From Arthrobotrys musiformis (taxonomy: Eukaryota > Ascomycota > Orbiliomycetes > Orbiliales > Orbiliaceae), in assembly GCA_036971715.1 (NCBI GenBank), contig JAVHJL010000003.1:496001-560000 (forward strand): 64,000 nt of DNA, written 5' to 3'. The translations under genes were made by a program, and so were the position numbers. This document shows, piece by piece, positions 33,912 to 45,100 of the stretch. Below the pieces are notes generated by a model that searched no databases, was not told the DNA's origin, and saw nothing but the letters and a program-made list of their open reading frames with translations. Position 1 is the first letter of the stretch. Every line of letters begins with the position of its first letter.

Positions 33912-35219
33912 ATGGTTTTCTTTTTGCTCCCTCAGACGACCTCTCATAAACACATCATCACACTTGCCGTTATTGTCCTTATTGCATCGACATCTCTTCT
34001 CCTTTATGAAGTGCAGAACGTTGATCTGGCGGATATATTTCACCTCAAACGAGATGTAGCTGCGGCGCCGGATCCTAACACCGTACCAGATCCGACGAGT
34101 CCACCCGTCATCAATGTATCCCCAGCCAACCCTTTCGACGTAAACTTCGACGAGACCCCATACCGCCGCAACCGACAGACCAAGATCCAAACTAACCCTG
34201 ATCATGATCCAAAAAACACTAGAACCCCAGTTCCTTTAAGGAATAAACTTCGCAAGAGAGATCGAATACCCATATCATGGCAGGAAATGCTGGATTTCAT
34301 GGGAAACCAAGCCGCCCGCCAACAAATCTTTTTCCCTATCGTGTCAACAATGTCCGGTTTCCTCGCAGAACTGAGCGGTTACGAACATCAAATTAATTCT
34401 ATAAACCACATCACGGAGTTTCTAAACAGCTGGCGGTTTAAAGAGTCCGCATTTCTGAACAACCGTCAGCACCAGGCCGAGGCTCAGATGGTTTTGTTCG
34501 CTCTGCGTAGCTATGAGGAATCAATAGAAGATTACCCTGATTTCATAGACTTAATGAAAGTGCTGGTGGGTTCTTTTGCGGGCGCCGCTGGCCGCCGTCG
34601 TTTTACGGACGCGGACGTCATAATCAAGCTGCTTTTTATGGATTCCGAGCAAGATGCCCAGGACCTTGATGACGAATGGTTAAGATTTATCACTGGATTT
34701 TTCCGAGACGCGGCAGTGGAGCTACGGGAATGGATTACTAGCGCCCAATTTGGGAGGGATACATACGCAAATACCATCCTTGAGTTAAAATCAAACAGCA
34801 TAGTATCGAATTCCGATTTTAATAAACTCCGGGACGATGTTGAGGACATATTGGAGTGGTTCTCCGCGTTTGCAGAGGCGGCCGAGGAGGCAGTAACTCT
34901 TCTGACAGAGTTTCGAGAAGCAATAAGAAACGGGCTGCCGGTATTGGAGGAGCCGTCGCCTGAAACCCCTGGAACTCTACCATACACACCGGGAACTGGG
35001 CGACCAGGATGGTTTGAATCTCCACCAAACGCGGAGGGTAATATATTCAACCGGCTAGATAATGAGCCTCTTACGCCGCCATCGAATATACAAGGCGATG
35101 ATTATATTGACTATTTGAGGGCCCCACCTAGGGTCGCTAATGGGAATCCAGGGGCTATGGTAGAAGAAGAGGAGGTCCGTGATTTCGAGGCGTTCGAAGA
35201 ACCAGAGTCGAATATGTGA
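33912..35219 (+). CDS. Unrecognised membrane-anchored or secreted protein with dibasic sites (member B of a divergent pair)
   Basis: A single exon encodes 435 residues from the ATG at 33912. No family is recognised. The N-terminus MVFFLLPQTTSHKHIITLAV continues into a hydrophobic core (a signal anchor or uncleaved signal). A Pro/Asn/Asp-rich segment follows with two Kex2-like dibasic sites, HLKRD and LRKRD, at its start and end (about 45 and 120). This suggests a removable propeptide. The mature part is helical and acidic: AELSGYEHQINSINHITEFL, ALRSYEESIEDYPDFIDLMK, DEWLRFITGFFRDAAVELRE, YANTILEL, and VEDILEWFSAFAEAAEEAV. The tail is Pro-rich then strongly acidic (VEEEEVRDFEAFEEPE). Like its neighbour it lacks introns, while most genes in the window have several. 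It may be a distant paralogue of 32320-33561; this rests on layout and short matches only. Confidence 0.75.
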   Translation: MVFFLLPQTTSHKHIITLAVIVLIASTSLLLYEVQNVDLADIFHLKRDVAAAPDPNTVPDPTSPPVINVSPANPFDVNFDETPYRRNRQTKIQTNPDHDPKNTRTPVPLRNKLRKRDRIPISWQEMLDFMGNQAARQQIFFPIVSTMSGFLAELSGYEHQINSINHITEFLNSWRFKESAFLNNRQHQAEAQMVLFALRSYEESIEDYPDFIDLMKVLVGSFAGAAGRRRFTDADVIIKLLFMDSEQDAQDLDDEWLRFITGFFRDAAVELREWITSAQFGRDTYANTILELKSNSIVSNSDFNKLRDDVEDILEWFSAFAEAAEEAVTLLTEFREAIRNGLPVLEEPSPETPGTLPYTPGTGRPGWFESPPNAEGNIFNRLDNEPLTPPSNIQGDDYIDYLRAPPRVANGNPGAMVEEEEVRDFEAFEEPESNM

Positions 35220-38200
35220 CAAGTCAAATCCTGTGCAAATAAAGGGAATATGAACTTAAGAAATAGAAAATGCAGGATTGAGTAAATTTTGCTATAAACG
35301 AACAGCCTACCGGCTACGAGCCGGGTTTTAGAAATAGGGGCTTATGAAGATCATAAGGCACACTTCTAATGGGATAATGGAATTAAGATACATACGTGAA
35401 GACTCAGCAGAATTAAAATATATTTAGCAAAGGCCAGACCTTATTCACGACTTCGCGACTAGCAACCTCCGAGTATCGTGTCATAATAATCGACAGAAGC
35501 GGTCCTGTAGGGATATTAGCAATTTGAGAATTAGAAGAGGAAGGATTGTGACGTAGTCTCAAGCGAAGAAAACGCTGTGAACCGGGGTCACTAATTTTAC
35601 GCTAATCCGTGATTCGCGGCCCCATGCCGTCGATTTAAAAGTAAGATTCGACAATAAAATTGTCAAGAAGTTTCAAAAAATTGTGCCAAAAGCCTCGCAC
35701 TTCGCCACAAAAATCTCCGAATATACGGCTCAATCCGAACGTCGCAGCATACCCCAACCTACTCTCACACAACATCGGATCTCCCATAATGATATCAAGC
35801 AATCAAAATACTTCCTGTCACATCTGAAGGCGCCACAGCACACCGCCTGACTCCTGCATTTGCCCTGCCTCTACACCCTTCTCTCGCGACGGCGGCTTGT
35901 AGCTCGTACATGGCACCCGCAACTGCAGCCAACAACCACAGCAATTAGAGCCAACCAATCCGCGTATTCCTATACCCATCTACTCTTAGGCCCAAACAAG
36001 AACTTCAAAAATTCGGTATAATATCAAGAACAGACAGTTTCTCCCGCAGGGGCGAGCTCATAGCTCTCACCGACGAAACTTACCCTCACACCTCACAACA
36101 AGGTAAGAGGGCCCGCCGAAGCGGACATCGCGGCGCCGTCGACACAAGGTTCTTTCCAAGTATCCGTCAGATTCTGTTCTGTGGCCATATAGGGTAGCAG
36201 GTAGAGCGACCGCAAATTTTTTGAACATCCTCAAGGCTGTGATCAGCAAGGTCGGCTGGGATAGCGGGGAGGCATATATGCCTATAAGCGCCCGCGGTAC
36301 AGAGAAGGATGAGATTAAGGGACCGCCGGTCGGACCTGCAAGACATGCGCACGTAGGTTCGGATTCAGAGATACCCGGGTGGGCTGTGATCGGGACAAAA
36401 TAAGGTGATAAATCGAGAATATGGGAGCCCGAGGAGATGTCCCGTAGGCTGGTGCGGTCTTGTGACCATGGAGGCCATCGACAAGGAAGCGAGACTGTAA
36501 ACCACAAAGGCACCGTTAGAGTGCGAGATGAAAGTGGAGTGTTCTTACCAATCAAATATAACTCCGTAAAACACCCATCCGCCATCATATTGCCAACCGC
36601 GGACTCTCAAAATGTCGACTATAAGCTTCGCCATCCTATTCCTGCTAACGCCGCATGCCCCACTTTCATTTATATCGCAACTGGAAACCGACGTCCCGTC
36701 TCGTGAGCGCAAACAGCCAAGGACATCATTATAAGCTTCCAGCCTCGTCCCGCGAAGACTCTGTGCCATTTACGGTACTGAAACAAACCTCACATATCGG
36801 TTTCTAGGCTGCCATGATCCCCGCCGAAATACCAAACTGAATTTAGGACCACTGTCTGTTTGTAGCGTCGTCACCCTAGTACGTCTTCTCATTTTCGTGA
36901 AAATATCACGAGCGGCGAAAGCACGTAGCACAAAAGACCGCTGTGTTTAAGGCCTCCCTCGACCTTTGGGTTTTATTTTGATGCCTGAGTATACGCTCTG
37001 AATCGTTTCTGTAGTTCCACCGAAGTGGAGTACATCGTGACTAGAAATGGGTGTATACAGTCTGAAAATGCACCTAAAGGCGCCACCCGGCTTTTTTTGC
37101 TGAACGCAGAGGACCGTGTGTCCAGTGGGGTTTGAGAACAATGCGGAAAGTTGAAATGGAAATAAGGAAGAACTTTGTGTCCAAAGTTCAGGATCAAAGA
37201 GTGGTCACCTCACAGGTTTGCCCAGTAAGCCATATTTCGCGTACTCCTCTAATACGGTTGCCATATCATCACTTTGCCTTTCCGGAACGATACCACGATG
37301 CCAATATGTGCGTATTTATGTGGGTACTATCAGAGTTAGCTGGCTACACGTCCCAAATATAGAACAGTAGGATATGAGAGTTCGCCAGCCATCAGGAATT
37401 CAGGTTGATTGCACACTGGTCAACGCTTCCCTCCTTTTTTTGATGGCTGTTTCCGGCGAGTGACCCTCCCAGCATTTTATAGCCCCCAGTGAAGGGATAG
37501 TAGGACCCCCACATATTCGATTGTGGGCATGCAGCGTTCTAGGCAGCGGTGAGAGGCAGAGCCAAAGAGATACATTGAGACTATACCCAGGCTCCTGCTC
37601 GTATGCATCCTCCTCGAATCAAATCTACCCCGTGCTTTCGCAAAACCAAAGTAGATCCGGATCATTCCAAGAACCATTTTCTCCCGGTTTCATTGTATGC
37701 TGCAAAAACCACCAACCGGAATTTTCTCCCCGACGATTCTCCGAAAAGATTCGAGAAAGGGACTTCGAGACCGCACCGCATATGACGTATACTTGTTTTT
37801 GACTTGATGCTTAGGGTTAAGTTCCAGAAGCCCGCTCCACTCCGCTGTTTAACGAGACAAAGTGCTTTCCAGCTGCCGAACGCTATTTCCACTACCAAAG
37901 ATCTCATTGGTCCATACTCTGAGGCCGAGTCTATGGTAGTGGTCACAGGACGACAGCCTCGGATTGGACCCCCGCGAACCGTACGGGATGACGTTGGACG
38001 CAATCTATTTGAGATAGTGGTTGGTTCCTTCACTCACACCGAAGTGTACGTTTGGTCCGCAAAGCTCCTGACAGCTAGAAATAGACATGGATAAGTTCAT
38101 CTTTCGTCTCGAAGGCAAGTCTACCGTAGAGAGAGTCCATATTAGTTCATTGCAAACAAGTAGAAGTATAACAGAGGAGGCTTCGCAGAACGGTCGACGT

Positions 38201-39245
38201 TGACGCGGCCGAGGGGCACAATTGTCGTGATATATCGAGCAGGTAGCTGTTGAAGCAGGAAAAGCCAGGCAAGAGATTAAGGTTCCATCATCTCGAGAGG
38301 TAGAAGTCCACGGGGGCGGTTTGAGGCGATAGGATAGGTGTCTTCCCGGTGCTGTACTGGTTGATGTTGGAGGTTGAAAGGAGACCTCAGCGCGACCTCG
38401 CCAATATAATTTCCCTGTGTAACCAGAACACGCGACGCCAAACAACACAAAACACGCACTCGTCTGACCGTAGAATACCACAAAAACAACACTTGATGAA
38501 ACAGCCAGGTTCTAGATCCTGCATCCTAAGCTAGCTAAGCTCGACATCAAAACCAGTACTAGATCCTAAAGACAAGAGGATCACCCAGACCTCAAAAAAA
38601 GGAATAGATTAGTGATCCGTGCTATTAGAGTTCTCAGTTGGAAACTTGCTCACGATCCACTTCATTAATATAACAGCCCACGCATATAGGTATGCACATA
38701 CATGTACATGGACAGCGCATTTTGTAACGGCCACCAACCGGTTTCTTCCCATTGACACTTTGTAAACCCCGCGCATAAAGACATTACATAATACTTTGGG
38801 ACACAGAACTTCACTATACCCCACTAGACTTCGTTATCCCTCCAATCCGACAAAAGATAATATAACTGTTACTCCAAATCTGCTCGTCCCCATGTCCCAA
38901 GAAGAGCCAAGTAGCCGCCAAGTCAGTACCGAGGTGTTGTCGCCAAGTTGCTTCGCAGCGCCGAGAGAGAGTTTTTGAGCGGGTTTTCGGTCCGTGGCTT
39001 ATGGCGAGCTTCACGATAGGTCCAGATAATATGGCTAATCCACATGTGTCCACAACGAGAGCTCTCAGGTTTAAATGTTGCTATATACTCGAGGTTCGAG
39101 ATCACGAACGTTGTTATCGTTATCATGTTAGATGCAGCCCAGGTGCAAATCCTAGAGTTTATTCGATACTCGCCATGAAGGCACGGCGCTCAGCCGGACC
39201 CTCGAGCCCTCATGGTGACTACAGGTTTATGAAAATCAACCGATT

Positions 39246-39278
39246 GGGATATCCTGGCGGTGCCGCCACGGGATATCC
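39246..39278. promoter_or_regulatory. Composite palindrome upstream of the ferric reductase
   Basis: GGGATATCC (39246-39254), then the dyad TGGCGGTGCCGCCA (39255-39268), then after one base GGGATATCC again (39270-39278). The centre holds CGG-N2-CCG, a spacing pattern of the kind read by fungal Zn2Cys6 dimers; GGATATCC is itself self-complementary. It sits 71 bp above the TATA box and about 210 bp above the ATG. Binding is inferred. Confidence 0.6.
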
Positions 39279-39348
39279 AGCGCTGGGCAGCTGACATCGA
39301 CAATCCAATGTTGAAGTGACTAGTGAGCATTAACAGGCAAATCTCTGC

Positions 39349-39355
39349 TATATAA
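39349..39355 (+). promoter_or_regulatory. TATA box of the ferric reductase gene
   Basis: TATATAA at 39349-39355, 131 bp upstream of the ATG at 39487. Confidence 0.6.
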
Positions 39356-39486
39356 GCATTGGTAACTTCGCATGTTTCAATGGATCAGCATCGCATGCAG
39401 CTCAACGGTTTCCGCCAACCTGGGATTGGGAGAGAACTTGTTCCACCCAAATTTATACCTCTTCTCTAGCTCTCTTCTCCCTTACA

Positions 39487-41829
39487 ATGTCGAAGCAGTT
39501 CGCTATCAAGGCTCTCGTCGCTGCTCTTCTCTCTCGTGGGGTGGTAGCGGACGGCAATGGCCTCATAGGATGGGGTATCACAATGTATGATCCGCCTTGT
39601 GCATTCGCATGTCGCGGCGTCATTTCAAAATGTACCCTCCTTTGCACTCCCAAGAACGGCGTCGTCAACCATGGAACACATCACAATCCTGTAGCCACAC
39701 CGCCAGAATGCTTTACCACTGACATAGCTTTCATGCGTACAATGGCCCTATGCATTGACACTTACTGTCCTCCAAATGGTGCACCATCTTTGAGTAAAAT
39801 TGAAGACTATTGGTACGGGCACCTGGGTACTGGAACCGTTGGAAACTACAAATGGGTTCCAACCATATCCTACGCGGGAGCTCTCATAGGCGCCAAGGAA
39901 GACGAACTCAACGGCGTCAAATTCCCCAATACTACCTCCGCCGATGATCATACAGGGCATCAAATGCTTCGCGCACGGATATTTCGGCGCTATGCGGACT
40001 CTAGTACACTGCCAACCATTAAATCGAAACAACCTCTCAATGTCACAAGTATGATTAGCGCTAGTGACTGGAAATCGCAGTATAATGGCATGATTACGTT
40101 CGAAACCAACGAGAACGGGCATTCAACATATACGTAAGGCAGCTTACAGTACAAATAAATAATTGGTTGAATCAATTGTGATGCTAACTAAAATAATGCT
40201 ATGGCTTCTAGAGTTATCCTAATGCTCATTGCTCTATTCCTACCCGTCGTCCTTTCTTTACTCCGCTTCGTCCCTGGGCTCACACGTAGCAAAGGATGGT
40301 CCTATTTCAACTCGGTCCTCAACTATCCAGCTCTCTGGGGCTCTAGCCATCGTGAACCAGTGGCTATGGTTGCCGGGGGAGGGCTTGTTCCTACCCGAGG
40401 CCAAGCTATGTATATTACATTCATCAGCATCCTCAACATCGTGTTCCTTACGGCTCCATACATCTACCTCTCCCCACAATCGATATTTGGCTCCCGCGAA
40501 GAACAGGACATGAGCGTTATGGGATGCCGTGCTGGTGTTCTAGCTATGGGAAACATGGTAGCCATGTTTGTTTTCTCGTCCCGGAACAGCGTGCTCCTAT
40601 ATATCACGGATTGGAGCCATAGTACCTTTCTTCTACTCCATAGATGGCTTGGTTACTGGACCATAATACAAACCGTCCTTCACTCAATCCTCCTCCTTGC
40701 CTACTACGTCGAATATGGAGACTATGCGGCAGAGCTCGCTCGATTATACTGGATTTGGGGTATTGTCGCAACAGTGGCTGCCGTCGCCATTTGGCCTCTC
40801 TCGCTCCTTATAGTGCGACAAAAGGCCTACGAGCTGTTCTACGTTACACACATTGTCCTTATATTTGTTTTCCTAATTGCCTATTACTACCACATTTGGT
40901 ATCGATACACATACAATTGGGGCTATGAGATTTTTGCCTTCATTGCCTTCGGTATTTGGGGCAAAGACAGGATCTTGAGAGCCGGGCAGATGATCTATCA
41001 CGGTTGGAGAACTGCAAAGATCACGGCCGTAGAAGGCTCCGACGGCGAATACATCCGCATCGATATCGACGGTGTTCACTCCGAAGGCGTCGTCTACCTT
41101 TGCTTCCCAACTCTCGCCTTGAATTTCTGGCAAACCCACCCTTTCTCCGTAACATCTTCCTTCGCCCGTAATGGCTCCACTCAGCAAGCAACAGTCGCAA
41201 CCCCGACTGGAAAGGACTCCGAGAAGCATGCTGAAACAGAAATTACGGTTGCTAGTCCGAACCAGTCGGATACAGCCTCCACCTCCTCAAGCCCACCTCA
41301 TGAAGTCGTATCCCGCATCAGTATTATCGCTCGTACTCGTAGTGGTATTACCTCCCGCCTTGCTGCGAGGCTGGCAACAGCAGGTAGCGAACTGCGCTTG
41401 CCTGTCCTTATTGAGGGACCATTTCATTCGAGCGTTTCCTCACAGCTATCGCAATGCAGCACCTTGGTATGTATTGCTGGTGGCGTAGGTATCACGGGAG
41501 TCCTGCCACATTTGCACCATTTTGGTAGCCCTCGTCATGGCCGGCTTTACTGGGGTATGCGAAATACAAGTCTGAAGGATGAACTAGCCATCGAGGTAGG
41601 CGATTTGCCTTCAAGTATCCAAGTTGAAACAGCCATCGGAAAACGCTTAGATGTGGAGTCTATTATACGAGAAGAGCTGGCAAGCCGTGCCTCCGATGGC
41701 CTGGTTGGAGTCGTGGTCTGTGGCCCCGCAGGGTTAGCAGATGAGGTTCGAAAACAGGTCACAGAGTTGACAAGACGGGGGGCTACAACGGCGCCATACA
41801 TTCTTATTGACGAGGCTTTTAGCTGGTAG
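39487..41829 (+). CDS. Ferric/cupric reductase, FRE family (flavocytochrome b)
   Basis: Reduces extracellular Fe3+ or Cu2+ at the plasma membrane using cytosolic NADPH via FAD and two hemes. Two exons (39487-40133, 40212-41829; donor GTAAGG, acceptor CTTCTAG) give 754 residues. A signal peptide (MSKQFAIKALVAALLSRGVVADG) precedes a Cys-containing extracellular domain (CAFACRGVISKCTLLC, CIDTYC). Helices follow from VILMLIALFLPVVLSLL. The ferric-reductase core has heme-ligand His pairs in STFLLLHRWLGYW/TVLHS and FYVTHIVL/YYHIW. The FAD-binding motif is THPFSVTS; a Ser/Thr-rich insert follows it; NADPH-binding motifs are AGGVGITGVLPHL and CGPAGLADEVR. It ends in FSW, near where FRE proteins usually end. 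Likely iron- or copper-regulated. No ferroxidase/permease partner is in the window, and it converges with the NLR gene. Confidence 0.94.
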
Positions 41830-42125
41830 TTTCGTTTCCATATAATTGAAAGCTTTTGTAATTTGCGCAATTGCGGATCCCGACACGCAAATTTAATGTT
41901 AATATAAAAGTGTCCAAGCTGCCCGATGCTGGTCAACCGCGTAGATATCAAAAACTAGGTGTCTTGTATTATTAATTTGGGATGTTGAGTAATAGTGACA
42001 ACATGTGTGCATATGCATATCGACGTCGATTTTTTGAACATGGTTATCTTTGAGATTAGAGTAGTTACTCGATAGATATATATCTGAGCTAGCTAAGCCA
42101 ATATACCCATAGCCATCCCGAATAC
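41830..42125. other. Convergent gap between ferric reductase and NLR
   Basis: About 300 bp of AT-rich 3' flanks. No feature was found. Confidence 0.6.
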
Positions 42126-45100
42126 TTAAGTTTCCTTACTTGCCAAGTATTCGTTCATTTCCTTGAACATGAAAGGCTCACGGCCTAGATTGACCTTGCC
42201 CCGACAATCCATCCCCAAAGAAACAGTCCCATACAGACGACCATGAACATTCTCGAATGCCACTCCAGCGTATTCTCCATTGAGGGTGTAAAATATCAAG
42301 CCTTGATTGGTATCAAAACCGCAACCGACTGTATCCCCTTTTCCAAATGTCAAGTCCCCACCAGCAACAGGACTCTTTAGCGGGGATGGATATAAAGGTA
42401 TTGAATTGGCAAAAACCCCGCCGGTTGCTCCAAGAAGCCCAAAAGACTGGTCGCCGGCTTCCACCGACGTTCCTGTAGCTCGATCTAAACGGAAGAACTC
42501 CCCGGAAAACCCAACTAAACACATCCTACGGCCATTATGTAAATTATTAGTACGGGAGAACTTTCAAAAGGAAGCCTGTACGTAGCTGGTTACGAGACTG
42601 GCCTATTGTTTTGGGGTAAAAATTTATACTAACAATTTTCCTTCTCCTTCGAGGTATGTTACCTCGAAGTAGCATACTCCTGTGGGGAATACTGGCTTAT
42701 CAAATGCCAGTGATTGCGCACTAGTACGCTGATTCCTCACAGCCTCAGCTGTATCTATTGTAGAAAGCTTCGTGTTAGTTATCCGGTTCCCAATATAGGT
42801 TGGATTTTATGCGACTCCGAGGTAAATCTCACCTTCTGTGGCAACGTTCGGCTCGGCTGGGGTTCGGAATTCGAGACCATCGTCGGATAATTTAACGTCA
42901 GAGGCTTTATGCAGTAGCTGAAGCCGCTCAGTGACTAGCCTTGTAGGATTTAACCCTGGCTCATCTGAACGGTGGTCGAGTTTGACACTCCCATCCCTTT
43001 CTTTGGCGATTCCGTTTACGATTTCGAGAGCCTCCTGTTGTTTAAAGGCGGCCGCCCACTCAACCACCGTCCAACCCTCAGGGTCCATATATGTATAATC
43101 GATTCCACACTCCATCACACGTTTTATCAGATCCAGAGCGCCTTTAGCTACTAAATAATGCAAAACAGCGGGACTCGATGACTGAACCAGCTCCATATTA
43201 GAATCCAGAATGAGATGGCAGCATGCCTCGTATCTTTTTATCTTTTCTTGCGGCGTCTCTAGCCCTTTTTCTTCCCCGACTCCGAATATTTGAGTTTTGG
43301 CACGGTACCACCCAATGACCGCTTCTTCGAAACAATTTCGATTTGCCGTTGATTTCATGGTGATATCGGCACCAAATCTCAAATATAGCGCTGCGAGATC
43401 GGCTCTACCCTCTTGGAAGGCGTCGAGCAAAGGAGTACCCCCACTATCTCTCTGTTTTGATGAAATGTCTGGTACGTTTCTAAGGCTTCTACCTAAGAAC
43501 GTGCTTCTGTCAGCGAGGAGATTACCAACCTCCTCCTTGGAGAGCAGAAGGATAACCTCCTTCGCGATATCTAGTCCCCATCTCAAGTTAAAAGTGCAAT
43601 GGTGTAGAACATTTCTATTATAGGAATCCCGTCGCATAAGGTATTTCAGTTCTTTCCCGTATATTTTTTGGTATTCGCTCATTATAACCTTGACGAATTC
43701 CCAATTCCATGTCTGGAAAGCCATCTCGAGTGGCGTTGATCCATCCGGCGTCTCTCTTTCGATTGCTGTATCATTCGATAGAATTGTTTTGAAGATCCTA
43801 AGTGCCTTCTCGTGGTCGGTATTTTCCCCTTTGCTCATCTTACGGCTGGCTGCCCAGTGTAGGGCGGAGAAGCCACCGACCGATTCATCCTCGGGATCCG
43901 CGCCCCCTTCCAATAACAATCGCACAGCTACTTCCATTTGGCAAGATATTGCAAATGGTAGCGGTGAGGCGCTAAATTTATTCTCGGAATTTGGATCCAC
44001 ACCCGCATTTATCAATGCTGCGATCATCTTATTGCGGGTTTCCTCTGGCTCCGGCTCAACCCAGCTAAAGACATGGTGCAAGGCAGTGTTTTCGTCCAGG
44101 TCTTTACACTGAACGTCGATATTTGGGTGCCTCATAAGGGCGTCGAATAGTAACCAAGAACCCGCTACTGCTGCTGCGTGCAGCGCTGCACAATTTGCAA
44201 GTGCCAAACCACAGGGCCGATTTATATCTGCCTCCTTTGGAATCAAAAGGTTGCAGCAACCTTCAATTGATTTAACTAGCTCGTTGTCTCCTGAGTCGCA
44301 GTGGGCGACCAATTTAATCCATGCTTTCTGCCAAAGAGTCTCGTCCGATACTGGGTCGACTTTAGAAGTATCCGCACCGTGCTCCAGAAGGATCCCCCAC
44401 ACTTGCGGGTTAAAGTCTGATACCGCCAACGCCGTTGACCCATTCCCATCTTCTTCATCAACGCTTGCCAATTTATTTCGAAGAAGATACTCGACGATCA
44501 TAAGATATCCAGATTTTGCTGCAATGTGGAGAATACCCTGGTATAGGGTTGGCTTGTAGGCATCCAATTCGGATCTATTTAGTCGAAATTGGTTATATTG
44601 GATATGCCATGGCTTGTAGTTCTTTGGTTGCGCAAACTCCGCGAGCTTAACCCAAAAGCGGTCCCATTTCTCACCCTTTCTGTCCTCTATTGGCCAGATA
44701 TTGGGATCCCCGATAATTCCTAGAACCTGAAGAAGGGTGTGGGCTTCATATCGATATTCCCTTTTTCCTTTCAAAAAGCTTAGTGTAAGACTACGTCTAT
44801 CGCGACCTCGAGCCTCGCTCTTGATAGAGGGGCTTATCGGCGTATCCCTAGAGTCACTAGGTTCCTCATTGAGTTCTTCGGGGACTTTATTTGCTGCAGG
44901 AGAATTCAATTGTGAAGTTCCCTCCCCTGTAACATCACTTCCCGAATTTTGTACGTCTGGGGATACGGCGAGAGGATCCCTATAGGGCATATAGCGCTTC
45001 TGGAAGGCCGGGTTGCTCAAAACATGCACTATATTGTGAGTCATGATATATAAGCGTTTAGTCAATTACGTATATCCTAAGTTCCCAACCTAATAATTAT

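Larger units (their letters stand above)
35220..39486. other. Gene-poor region between the orphan pair and the ferric reductase
   Basis: About 4.3 kb. The longest frame (36067-36588, minus, 173 codons) shows no domain, signal peptide or believable splice partners. Other frames are shorter. No transposase, tRNA or long repeat was recognised. The final 250 bp form the reductase promoter, with a symmetric element (39246-39278) and a TATA box. Confidence 0.5.

Noticed and set aside
36067..36588. 173-codon minus-strand ORF
   Set aside because: Mixed, low-information composition with no domain or plausible splice context; overlapping frames on the other strand are equally open.
37808..37820. TTAGGG-like telomeric motif
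   Set aside because: Single isolated copies occur here and at 10110 and 31924; there is no array.
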